Positions 18,510-28,444 of a stretch of 47,029 bases of DNA are shown one piece after another. The stretch comes from Acidobacteriota bacterium (GTDB taxonomy: Bacteria; Acidobacteriota; UBA890). Under the pieces are notes generated by a model. The model had not been told where the DNA came from, did not search any database, and worked only from the letters and a program-made list of their open reading frames with translations. The translations under genes were made by a program, and so were the position numbers. The number at the start of each line of letters is the position of its first letter. Position 1 is the first letter of the stretch. The stretch spans positions 1 through 47,029 of the forward strand of contig PCAP01000012.1 in the NCBI GenBank assembly GCA_002731215.1. The letters run 5' to 3'.

Positions 18510-19271
18510 ATGAATAAGGCGAGTATTCGAAGGCAGAAGCGGTCCACCAGACCGCTACCAGATCCAGATGCTCCTCGGGCCCAACAGTACGATGCCTTGG
18601 CGCCTGAGCTAATACGGGAGTATCTTGGGACAGAGGTCGACAAGCGCGACCTTAAGGTCGCGGGCGTGTGGGCGCTGGTGTTTCATTTCTTTCTGTTTTT
18701 CATTGTTATTCCAACCGCAAGCGTCGAGCCGATCCCCTTGCGTGATCAAATGGCCACCACGATCGTCAAGCGGTACAAACCTCCGGCGCCGCCCTCACGG
18801 CCGAAAAAACGAGTCAAGAAGAAAACTAGTCCGATTCCAATTCCGGACCCCACGCCTGACGATCCAGAGCCAATAGTCGACGAGGAGTCAGAGGTAGAGT
18901 TCACCGGGGATCCAGATGCCGAATTTGACGTTGGACTCCCAAACTCCCCCCCCGGGCCCGGGGGCGCCCGTGCAGGAGCGGTTGCCATGGGTAGCGGGGG
19001 ACTGATCGCACCGATCAAAATGACCGAGGTGCTTCCCGAATACACTCCAGCTGCCACGCGTGCGGGCATCCAAGGGGATGTTTACATAGAGGCTGTGGTG
19101 ACAGTAGACGGTGCCGTCACGGAGCCTAGGCTCATCCGTGGCTTGCCGGACGACGAACTCAACAAGCGGGCGTTGGAGGCGGTTGCGAAATGGACGTTCA
19201 GGCCAGGTTACAAAGATGGTCAGCCCGTCCCGGTGATTGCTTTGTTCACCGTTACCTACCGCATCCACTAA
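18510..19271 (+). CDS. TonB family protein
   Basis: Single TM (VWALVFHFFLFFIVIPTAS), Pro/Lys-rich spacer, TonB C-terminal domain EYTPAATRAGIQGDVYIEAVVTVDGAVTEPRLIRGLPD...KWTFRPGYKDGQPVPVIALFTVTYRI. Confidence 0.92.
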   Translation: MNKASIRRQKRSTRPLPDPDAPRAQQYDALAPELIREYLGTEVDKRDLKVAGVWALVFHFFLFFIVIPTASVEPIPLRDQMATTIVKRYKPPAPPSRPKKRVKKKTSPIPIPDPTPDDPEPIVDEESEVEFTGDPDAEFDVGLPNSPPGPGGARAGAVAMGSGGLIAPIKMTEVLPEYTPAATRAGIQGDVYIEAVVTVDGAVTEPRLIRGLPDDELNKRALEAVAKWTFRPGYKDGQPVPVIALFTVTYRIH

Positions 19272-19277
19272 CTGCGA

Positions 19278-20036
19278 TTGGTTGCCCGCCTACGCACATT
19301 GTTTGTTGCGGTCATTCTTAGTGCGTATCTCTTCATTTTCGGCCCGCCGGCCTTACTAGTCGCTTGGCTTTTGGGGTCTACCAGGATGGTCTTTGCGCTC
19401 GCCGTCCTGGCCGCCCGTTTTGGGTTGTGGGCCACAGGCGTGCGCATTTGCGTGCATGGACTCGACCATCTTGATGACGGCCGGAGTTATCTTTTCATGC
19501 CCAATCACACCAGTAATGTCGATCCGCCAGTTGTAGTTGCTGCATTGGGACGCGATGTCAGTATGATGGGCAAGGAATCTCTGTTTCGAATTCCAGTTTT
19601 TGGATGGGCGATTCGGTTTGTTGGGTTCGTTCCAATCTCTCGAGAAGACCGTGCCTCGGCAATTGACTCAGTAGATCAAGCTACAAAATTGCTGCAGCAG
19701 GGTCTGGATTTCGTTATTTTCCCCGAGGGTACTCGCAGCCGAGATGGAAAAATTCTACCCCTTAAGAAAGGACCGTTTTTCATGGCCCAGCAGGGCGGAG
19801 TTCCAGTGGTTCCGGTGCGGGTTCGCGGGACAGAGGATGTCCTGCCGAAAGGTGGAAGCGTCATTCACGCCGGGGTCGTAGATGTTGAGGTATGCCTGCC
19901 TATCGAGGTCACTAGCTTAGACGGTAATGACGAATCGGTTCGTGAACAATTGCGTGCTCAAGTGACGAAGGCGCTACAGAGCGATTTGACACATTTCGAA
20001 GCCTGCGCTACCCCTCAGTGCAATGAACGATCCTAA
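19278..20036 (+). CDS. plsC: 1-acyl-sn-glycerol-3-phosphate acyltransferase
   Basis: FMPNHTSNVDPPVV (NHxxxxD), GFVPISREDR, VIFPEGTRSRDGKILPLKKGPFFMA, VPVVPVRVRG. Start codon TTG. Confidence 0.94.
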   Translation: MVARLRTLFVAVILSAYLFIFGPPALLVAWLLGSTRMVFALAVLAARFGLWATGVRICVHGLDHLDDGRSYLFMPNHTSNVDPPVVVAALGRDVSMMGKESLFRIPVFGWAIRFVGFVPISREDRASAIDSVDQATKLLQQGLDFVIFPEGTRSRDGKILPLKKGPFFMAQQGGVPVVPVRVRGTEDVLPKGGSVIHAGVVDVEVCLPIEVTSLDGNDESVREQLRAQVTKALQSDLTHFEACATPQCNERS

Positions 20037-20640
20037 AGAGATTCCTGCGGCTCGCGCGAACTTCGAGATGGATGTTGTGAAGATGCAGAGGGCACTCTCT
20101 GAGTTTTTACGTGCCGCTGGATTGCCCGAGGCGGCCGAGGGTGAAGCACCGGGTAAGTCTGCTGAGGCATGGGCCAGTGAGCTACTGTCTGGGTATGACC
20201 ATGATCCAGTCGAAGTTCTCGGTGCGGCATGGCCGGATGAATCGAGTGAATTGGTGGTTGTAAGTGGGATTCCTTTCGTCTCCGTGTGCGCGCACCATCT
20301 GTTACCCTTCTACGGTGTGGCTCACGTTGCGTATCTCCCTGGAGGTCAGCTGGTAGGGCTTTCCAGATTGGCCGCTTTGGTGGATTGCTTGGCTAGTCGG
20401 TTGCAGATTCAAGAGCAACTGAGTGAACAGGTGTGTGAGGTAGTAATGGACGGAGCGAACGCACGTGGAGCGGCGTGTGCACTGCGTGCATCACATGATT
20501 GTGTCGGTGCGCGAAAAGTGCAATACAGCGGCGCTCAAGTCCAAACGTTTGCTTACCGTGGAGCGTTTGTAGACGATCAGATGCTGCGGAATGAATTCTT
20601 GCAGTTGGTGCAAGCAAGGGAGAGCCTTGAAGATGAGTGA
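20023..20640 (+). CDS. folE: GTP cyclohydrolase I family protein (divergent)
   Basis: PFVSVCAHHLLPFYGVAHVAYLPGGQLVGLSRLAALVDCLASRLQIQEQLSEQ...ASHDCVGARKV; GCH-I fold motifs with substitutions. Confidence 0.88.
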   Translation: MNDPKEIPAARANFEMDVVKMQRALSEFLRAAGLPEAAEGEAPGKSAEAWASELLSGYDHDPVEVLGAAWPDESSELVVVSGIPFVSVCAHHLLPFYGVAHVAYLPGGQLVGLSRLAALVDCLASRLQIQEQLSEQVCEVVMDGANARGAACALRASHDCVGARKVQYSGAQVQTFAYRGAFVDDQMLRNEFLQLVQARESLEDE

Positions 20641-20794
20641 CAAACCTTCGGTGAGTATGACGCCCGAATCAGATGGCTTTGCTGCGCGCTACGATCGGAT
20701 GGTGGAGCGGTCTGGGGCCTGGGTATTTAAGAGCATTCTTTTGATTGTTGCGCTCGTTGTCGTTGTCGGCCTGATTCTGCAGTCGAGCAGTTAG
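20633..20794 (+). CDS. Small single-pass membrane protein, 53 aa
   Basis: MSDKPSVSMTPESDGFAARYDRMVERSGAWVFKSILLIVALVVVVGLILQSSS; start overlaps folE stop; C-terminal hydrophobic helix. Confidence 0.65.
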   Translation: MSDKPSVSMTPESDGFAARYDRMVERSGAWVFKSILLIVALVVVVGLILQSSS

Positions 20795-20803
20795 CATCCG
20801 CGG

Positions 20804-23293
20804 ATGCCGGTAGCCGACTACGAATTAGTCCCAGAGAAACTGCGCAAACGCAGCGACCCTGACCAATTTTCTTTTGAGACAACAGCTGACGTTAGCGCTC
20901 TAGAAGAAATCATTGGGCAAGAGCGTGCTGTTCGAGCCATCCGTTTCGGTCTGGATATTCAGTCCCCCGGTTACAACGTTTTTGTTGCCGGGCTCTCTGG
21001 AACTGGCAAGGGAAGTATTGTCCGACGGTTCTTGGCTAGGCTTTCTAAAGATGAGCCAGTCCCCGACGATGTTCTCTACGTACACAACTTCGAGGACCCA
21101 GATTCTCCCCGGGCATTGTTTCTACCTGCCGGGATGGGGCATAGGCTGAGAGATGAAACTGCCGAGCTTGTCGAGGATCTCCACGAACAGGTTCCAAAAG
21201 CCTTCGAAGGCAAGGACTATGAGGAACAGCGACGAAATACGGCTGAAAGTCACCAAGAACAAAAGCAAGGGCTACTTGATCAGCTAGAGGGCCTAGCTCG
21301 AGAACGTGGTTTTGAACTCAAAAGTACTCCGATGGGCTTCCGGACGGTCCCGATTCGAGATCGCAAGCCCCTAACCCAAGAGGAGTACGAGGCTCTGGAG
21401 GAAGGGCCTCGTAGCGAGCTTGATGAACAAATGGAGCAACTTGAAAAGGAAGTACGTGAGGTCTTAGCAGAAGTTAAGGCCGTGGACCAGGCGCTTAAGG
21501 AGCAATTGCGAGATCTCAATCAACAGGTGGCTATGACTGTTCTCGGTACTCTGATGGTTGATCTAAAGAGAACCTATGCTGAGCATCCTAGCGTCGGGGC
21601 CTATCTGCAGGCGGTACAGAAAGACATAGTTGATAACATTGAGCATTTCCGGGAGACGGAAGAACAGCCAACGCCGATTCCAGGTCTTCGCCTTCCACGG
21701 CAAGAGCCGGACTTTTCCCGCTACGAAATCAACGTCGTCGTAGACAACTCGCACACCGAGGGGGCCCCAGTGGTGTTCGAGAGCAACCCGACTTTTACTA
21801 ACCTCGTCGGCCGGATCGAACGCCGTGCACAGTTCGGTGCCTTGCTGACCGACTTCACGATGATACGTGCTGGTTCGCTGGCCAAAGCAAACGGCGGTTA
21901 CCTGGTGCTGAACGTCGAGGATATGCTGCGCAACCCTTTTGTCTATGAAGCCTTGAAACGTGCAATTCGTGACCGGGAGATACGCATTGAAGACCTATCG
22001 GAGCGCTATGGGGTGTTCGCTACCCAGACACTAAATCCGGAGCCTATTGCACTTGAGACCAAAGTGATTTTGCTCGGCAGCCCGATGTGGTATCAGCTTC
22101 TGTATGCATATGACGAAGACTTTGCCAAGACTTTCAAGGTCAAGGCCGACTTTGACCATCAGACGGATCGTGAAGAACACACCATCATGCAGCTCGCCGG
22201 TTTTATTTCCCGGTTCGTCGAAGAAGAAGGTCTGAGGCACATGGACCGCACAGCTTTCGCGGCGATCACTGAACAGGCATCTCGCATGGTTGAAGACCAA
22301 GAGAAGTTATCCCTTCGTTTCTCGGAACTCACCGATCTAGTGCGGGAGTCGGCATATTGGGCTGAGCAAGACGATGCAGAATTTGTGTCGGCTCGGCACG
22401 TCGAACGGGCTGTAGAAGAGCAAAGATTCCGCACCGGCTTGGTGAAAGACCAGGTCCAAGAACTTATTCACCGTGATGTGCTACTGATCGACACTGAAGG
22501 AGAGGCGATTGGGCAGGTTAACGGTTTGGCTGTGCACATGCTGGGGCATTCGGCCTTTGGTCGACCGTCTAGGATTACGGCCAACGTCCACCTCGGTCGC
22601 GCTGGAGTTGTAAATATCGAACGCCGAGCTGGATTGTCGCACAGCACCCACGACAAGGGTGTTTTGATTCTCTCGGGGTTTCTCGGTGAGCGTTTTGCCC
22701 AGGAAAGGCCGATGTCGTTGTCAGCAGCTCTGACATTTGAGCAGTCCTATGGTGAGATCGCCGGAGACTCGGCTTCTTCGGCAGAGCTGTATTGCTTGCT
22801 GTCGGCACTTTCTGAGGTGCCAATCAAGCAAGGGATAGCTGTCACAGGGTCAGTCAATCAGAAAGGTGAAATTCAGGCGATTGGAGGCGTGAATTACAAA
22901 GTTGAAGGTTTTTTTGATGTCTGCAAACAACGCGGTTTGACGGGGGACCAAGGTGTGATGATCCCAGCCTCTAACATTCAGCATCTTTTGCTGCGTCTAG
23001 ACGTCGTTGAAGCGGTTGCTAACGGCGACTTTCATGTCTGGGCGGTGAGTCATGTAGACGAAGGTATTGAGGTGCTCACTGGTGTTGCAGCTGGGGCCTC
23101 TTCGAAAAATGGTGGTTGGGAAGAAGGCTCTATCAATAGACTTGTTGATGACAGGCTACAGGACTTGGGTAGGCGGCTGCGTGATTGGGGCAAGGCGTCT
23201 GACCGGCCCACCGCTGAGATTGTGAGCCCAGTCGCACCAGGAGACCAAGGGCTCCCCGAGCCGCCCAAGCCGCCAGACAGGCCTGAGCGGTAA
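20804..23293 (+). CDS. Lon-related ATP-dependent protease (AAA + S16 domain)
   Basis: VFVAGLSGTGKGSIVRRF Walker A; S16 catalytic Ser GEIAGDSASSAELYCLLSALS and Lys IGGVNYKVEGFFDVC. Confidence 0.93.
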   Translation: MPVADYELVPEKLRKRSDPDQFSFETTADVSALEEIIGQERAVRAIRFGLDIQSPGYNVFVAGLSGTGKGSIVRRFLARLSKDEPVPDDVLYVHNFEDPDSPRALFLPAGMGHRLRDETAELVEDLHEQVPKAFEGKDYEEQRRNTAESHQEQKQGLLDQLEGLARERGFELKSTPMGFRTVPIRDRKPLTQEEYEALEEGPRSELDEQMEQLEKEVREVLAEVKAVDQALKEQLRDLNQQVAMTVLGTLMVDLKRTYAEHPSVGAYLQAVQKDIVDNIEHFRETEEQPTPIPGLRLPRQEPDFSRYEINVVVDNSHTEGAPVVFESNPTFTNLVGRIERRAQFGALLTDFTMIRAGSLAKANGGYLVLNVEDMLRNPFVYEALKRAIRDREIRIEDLSERYGVFATQTLNPEPIALETKVILLGSPMWYQLLYAYDEDFAKTFKVKADFDHQTDREEHTIMQLAGFISRFVEEEGLRHMDRTAFAAITEQASRMVEDQEKLSLRFSELTDLVRESAYWAEQDDAEFVSARHVERAVEEQRFRTGLVKDQVQELIHRDVLLIDTEGEAIGQVNGLAVHMLGHSAFGRPSRITANVHLGRAGVVNIERRAGLSHSTHDKGVLILSGFLGERFAQERPMSLSAALTFEQSYGEIAGDSASSAELYCLLSALSEVPIKQGIAVTGSVNQKGEIQAIGGVNYKVEGFFDVCKQRGLTGDQGVMIPASNIQHLLLRLDVVEAVANGDFHVWAVSHVDEGIEVLTGVAAGASSKNGGWEEGSINRLVDDRLQDLGRRLRDWGKASDRPTAEIVSPVAPGDQGLPEPPKPPDRPER

Positions 23294-23417
23294 CAAGTCA
23301 AAATACCTTTATATTGTAAGTTGCTGATGGCATCGAAGTAGTGTGAGCTACCAGCAAAAGTTCAACACCTGGTGTCGTGCACATTGCCCCAGCAAACGCC
23401 CCGCGATAGGCTCTAGC

Positions 23418-23490
23418 GGGCCGTTAGCTCAGTTGGCAGAGCACCGGCCTTTTAAGCCGGGTGTCGACGGTTCGAGCCCGTCACGGCCCA
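23418..23490 (+). tRNA. tRNA-Lys (TTT)
   Basis: Acceptor GGGCCGT/ACGGCCC, anticodon arm CCGGC-CTTTTAA-GCCGG, T arm GACGG-TTCGAGC-CCGTC. Confidence 0.96.
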
Positions 23491-23524
23491 CTCCCGGAGT
23501 TCTGCAGTACCTCCCGTCTCTGGT

Positions 23525-23602
23525 GACCCTGTCGTCCAGCCTGGTCTAGGACGCCGGCCTTTCAAGCCGGTAACACGGGTTCGAATCCCGTCAGGGTCGC
23601 CA
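23525..23602 (+). tRNA. tRNA-Glu (TTC) with encoded CCA
   Basis: Acceptor GACCCTG/CAGGGTC, anticodon arm CCGGC-CTTTCAA-GCCGG, T arm ACGGG-TTCGAAT-CCCGT, 3' GCCA. Confidence 0.95.
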
Positions 23603-23733
23603 TATACTTAAAGCCACTGTTCTTTGGAAGAGCTTCGGCGAAGGAACTCGCCGGACTAGCTTGGCGAGTGGGCCTGGTCCAGCGTACCCAGGACGGTATG
23701 GAGCCGATATTTTGAATGCGCGCCAGTGTCTCT

Positions 23734-25065
<1,332 letters not shown>

Positions 25066-25198
25066 CTATGTCGAGGCTATATGTGCGGGATGCGCTGAGC
25101 GATCAATAGCAGATCCTCTGATCGTACCAGCAGCGCTGAAGCTGCGCCAAGCAGTGCGCGTCACAGATGTCTTGGGGACCATGCTACTGTCGTTCTCT

Positions 25199-26731
25199 AT
25201 GGCTAACAATGGTTTGGAACATGATGATGTGCTGCACATCGATGGCAGCGCATTGACCCTGGAAGATGTGGAACGGGTGGCGCATCGTCGCATTAGTCGT
25301 TGTGAACTTGACGAAAAGGCGCGTGCGGCGATGGAAAGTAGTCGAGGTCGGGTAACTGAGCTTGTCGAGTCTGGTGCGACCGTCTATGGAGTTAATACAG
25401 GATTCGGCCACTTTGGCCAGGTTCGAGTTGATAGTAAACAGATCGACCAGCTACAGCTAAATTTGGTGCGTAGCCACGCGGCGGGTGTTGGCTCGCCACT
25501 TCCACTCGAGTCAGTTCGGGCCATTATGTTGCTTCGTGCCAACGTTTTAGCTTCTGGTTATTCGGGCGCCCGCGCGGTAGTTGCCGACCAACTTATTGCG
25601 TTGTTAAACAAAGATGTTTGCCCGGTAGTGCCACGTCAAGGGAGTGCGGGAGCGAGTGGGGACCTTGCGCCGCTCGCGCACATCGCCTTGGTGTTAATAG
25701 GGGAGGGAGAAGCCTGGGTAAACGGTATCCGGGTCGACGGAGCCGAAGCACTCCGTGCGGCGGGACTAGTCCCTCTCGTTCTCGAGGCCAAGGAGGGGCT
25801 TGCGTTGCTCAATGGCACCCAAATGATGACAGCAATTGGAGTCCTGGCATGTCGTGAATTTGAGGATCTCTGTGTCGTTGCCGATATGGTCGGCGCGTTG
25901 TCTGTTGAAGCACTTGGCGGTCGGACGGATGCCTTCGAGCCTGCTGTTGCCAAGTTGCGACCACATCCCGGGCAAGTCGAAGTTGCACTTCACATGGTGG
26001 AGCTACTGGCGGATAGCGAACTCGCCGATCGATATGGTGAAGAACGAGTACAGGATGCCTACTCATTGCGTTGTATTCCTCAGGTGCATGGTGCTGCCCG
26101 TGATGTATGCCGAATGGCGCGTCAGATCATCGAGGTGGAAATCAATTCAGTTACCGATAACCCCATTGTGCTTGAAGATGGTCGAATCATTTCAGGGGGC
26201 AACTTTCATGGCCAGCCGGTTGCCTACGCCGTTGACATGCTTGCGATTGCTTCTGCGGACCTGGCATCGATGTGTGAGCGCCGTGTGAATCGACTGGTTA
26301 ACCCAAACCTGTCAGGGTTGCCGGGGTTCCTTGCGGAAGATGGAGGCCTGCAGTCTGGGTTGTTAATTACTCAAACAGCAGCAGCGGCGTTGGTGAGCGA
26401 AACTCGGAGTCTGGCGGTGCCAAGCTCCTCTGACAGTATTCCCACTTCTGCTGACCAGGAAGATCATGTCTCAATGGGAGCATGGGGCGCGTGGAAGGCT
26501 TGGCAAGCTGTAGCCAATTGTCGACGTGTTATCGCCATTGAAGTGCTATGTGCTTGCGAAGCGTTGGAGTTCCATTCGCCCATATTGGCGGCACCTAATC
26601 TGCGTGGCTTCAGGGATCGAGTCCGCGAAATGGTTGAACCCTTGACGGGGGATCGTGTCTTAGCTCCAGACATTGCGCGGATCGAGGCAGCGCTTCTCGA
26701 GGGGGATTTGCTGGGGCGGGGACGTGGCTAA
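25199..26731 (+). CDS. hutH: Histidine ammonia-lyase family protein
   Basis: YGVNTGFGHFG, LQLNLVRSHAAGVG, MIO motif GSAGASGDLAPLAHIALVLIGEGEA, SVTDNPIV, GGNFHGQPVAYAVD. Start at internal Met (MANNG...). Confidence 0.93.
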   Translation: MANNGLEHDDVLHIDGSALTLEDVERVAHRRISRCELDEKARAAMESSRGRVTELVESGATVYGVNTGFGHFGQVRVDSKQIDQLQLNLVRSHAAGVGSPLPLESVRAIMLLRANVLASGYSGARAVVADQLIALLNKDVCPVVPRQGSAGASGDLAPLAHIALVLIGEGEAWVNGIRVDGAEALRAAGLVPLVLEAKEGLALLNGTQMMTAIGVLACREFEDLCVVADMVGALSVEALGGRTDAFEPAVAKLRPHPGQVEVALHMVELLADSELADRYGEERVQDAYSLRCIPQVHGAARDVCRMARQIIEVEINSVTDNPIVLEDGRIISGGNFHGQPVAYAVDMLAIASADLASMCERRVNRLVNPNLSGLPGFLAEDGGLQSGLLITQTAAAALVSETRSLAVPSSSDSIPTSADQEDHVSMGAWGAWKAWQAVANCRRVIAIEVLCACEALEFHSPILAAPNLRGFRDRVREMVEPLTGDRVLAPDIARIEAALLEGDLLGRGRG

Positions 26732-27459
26732 TGAGGCTCGTGGTGGTTTTGTTGGCATTGTCATTGCCTGGGTGTTCAGAAGGCCAACAAACTGGTGTTC
26801 TTGTCAAGAGTGTCATTGATGATCTTGCATCGCAGCGTTATGGAACGGCGACAGCACGCTATAACAGAGATGAAAGCGACATACTGAGCCCCGCTGCAGC
26901 TGCGGCATGGCGGCGAGGCCTGGAACACCAGGATGCGACAGTGCGTGAGTGGTCCGTAGACGCACTTGCCCGAATAGGAGACCCAGAGGATCTGCCGCTG
27001 ATCGTGTCAGCGCTCGACGACCCGTTTCGGAGAGTTCAGGAAACGGCAGCACGTGGCATCGCCGAGATGGACCCAGTCGCTGCCCGGATAGCTTTTATTG
27101 AACGTCTAAAGTCGGGAGACCCCATGCAGCAGATGCTTTCGGCTCAGGGTCTTGGAGACCTGGGCGACCCAATCGGTGTTGATGCATTATTGGCTCAGGT
27201 TGGCAATTCTGATATCGAAGAAGCGGTCCGGGAGGTGATCGCGCAGTCACTTGCCACTATTTCCGACCCCCGGGCAATCGTGCCATTGGCAACGATCGCT
27301 GCGAACACTGCCAATGGTGTTCAATTACGACGGAATGCCGCTGACGCTCTTTCTACATTTGAGCAAGAGGCTGCCACGTCAGCGCTCTTCGAACTCCTGG
27401 ACAGCGGCGATAGCTACGTGGAGGAAGTCGCGAGACGGACTATTGCAGCCCGTCGCTGA
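26731..27459 (+). CDS. HEAT-repeat lipoprotein
   Basis: MRLVVVLLALSLPGCSEGQQ lipobox; HEAT-like units (LARIGDPEDLPLIVSALDDPFRRVQETAARGIAEMD). TAATG overlap with hutH. Confidence 0.85.
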   Translation: MRLVVVLLALSLPGCSEGQQTGVLVKSVIDDLASQRYGTATARYNRDESDILSPAAAAAWRRGLEHQDATVREWSVDALARIGDPEDLPLIVSALDDPFRRVQETAARGIAEMDPVAARIAFIERLKSGDPMQQMLSAQGLGDLGDPIGVDALLAQVGNSDIEEAVREVIAQSLATISDPRAIVPLATIAANTANGVQLRRNAADALSTFEQEAATSALFELLDSGDSYVEEVARRTIAARR

Positions 27460-28429
27460 ATTCGGATGTTGACATGGCCCGCATTGCTTCCACGGCGGCA
27501 GCTGCACGCGCGTGAAGGTTGTCGATCGTTAACCAAAGCCAAGCACCGTGGTGGTCAGGGCGGACGGAAATGGCGTGGAGGCCAGGGGTCCCGGTGACCA
27601 GTAACGGACTATCGATCTGCACGCCATCGCCGGTTCCAAGAACAACATTTGCATCAAGTAATGCTGTTGAGACTTCACTGGTATCGACATCGGGAACGTA
27701 GAGTGACATTGCCATCCCATGAAACACCGGGGCCTGCACTATCTGTATTGGAGGGGCCACGAAGCTGAGCTTTTCGAGTTCGCTGACCAGCACCTTTTGA
27801 GCTTCACCCTGCAAGCAGGCAGTTGGCCAGAGGTCGAAGGCCAACTGGCGCCCGAAGATCGCGTCATCAACTTCCTCAAGGTTTAGCACCGCTATTGATT
27901 GTTGTGAGAGTTCCTGAAGTCCAGCTTCTCCTAGGTCTGAAGCAGGGAGGAAGATAGTTGCGGAGACTTGCTCGCCAAGTTTGCCGAGTGCTGCAAGGGT
28001 CGTCCCGAGCATCAGGCAAGCGGCCGAGGGAATCACGATGGCACGCTCATCACTTGTAGCCGGCGGAGTGCTCACACCCGGTAGCCAGGTGAAGGCTCTG
28101 GGGTCGTCAGACCAAGCCTGAGTGCAATCAATTCCAAGCTTGCCGGAACTGAGAATCGCGTCTAAGGATTCCGTGGCCGTTTTTGGGTCACTACAGAAGC
28201 AAATAAGGCTGTGCGTCAGGAGAGCTTCCGACACGGTTTCGGCAAACACACGAGCCTCATCACCATATTCGGTGAGGACGCCGGCCACCTCTTTCAGGTC
28301 AAACAAACTAACGGCGTTACGGGGAACACCGGAAGCAGCTAGCTGGTCTTTGACCTCGGCCCCCAGAAGAGAAGATGCTCCTACCAGGGCCAAGCGTAAT
28401 TTTTCAAGCTGCGATGATTCGGAGGGCAC
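27440..28429 (-). CDS. Aspartate-semialdehyde dehydrogenase-like (USG-1-like) protein, probable pseudoenzyme
   Basis: LRLALVGASSLLGAEVKDQLAASGV, QIVQAPVFHGMAMSLYV, AWLWLTIDNLHARAAAAVEAM match the Asd fold but catalytic positions are substituted. Confidence 0.8.
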   Translation of the reverse strand: MPSESSQLEKLRLALVGASSLLGAEVKDQLAASGVPRNAVSLFDLKEVAGVLTEYGDEARVFAETVSEALLTHSLICFCSDPKTATESLDAILSSGKLGIDCTQAWSDDPRAFTWLPGVSTPPATSDERAIVIPSAACLMLGTTLAALGKLGEQVSATIFLPASDLGEAGLQELSQQSIAVLNLEEVDDAIFGRQLAFDLWPTACLQGEAQKVLVSELEKLSFVAPPIQIVQAPVFHGMAMSLYVPDVDTSEVSTALLDANVVLGTGDGVQIDSPLLVTGTPGLHAISVRPDHHGAWLWLTIDNLHARAAAAVEAMRAMSTSEFSDGLQ

Positions 28430-28444
28430 GGTCAGCAGGGGAGG

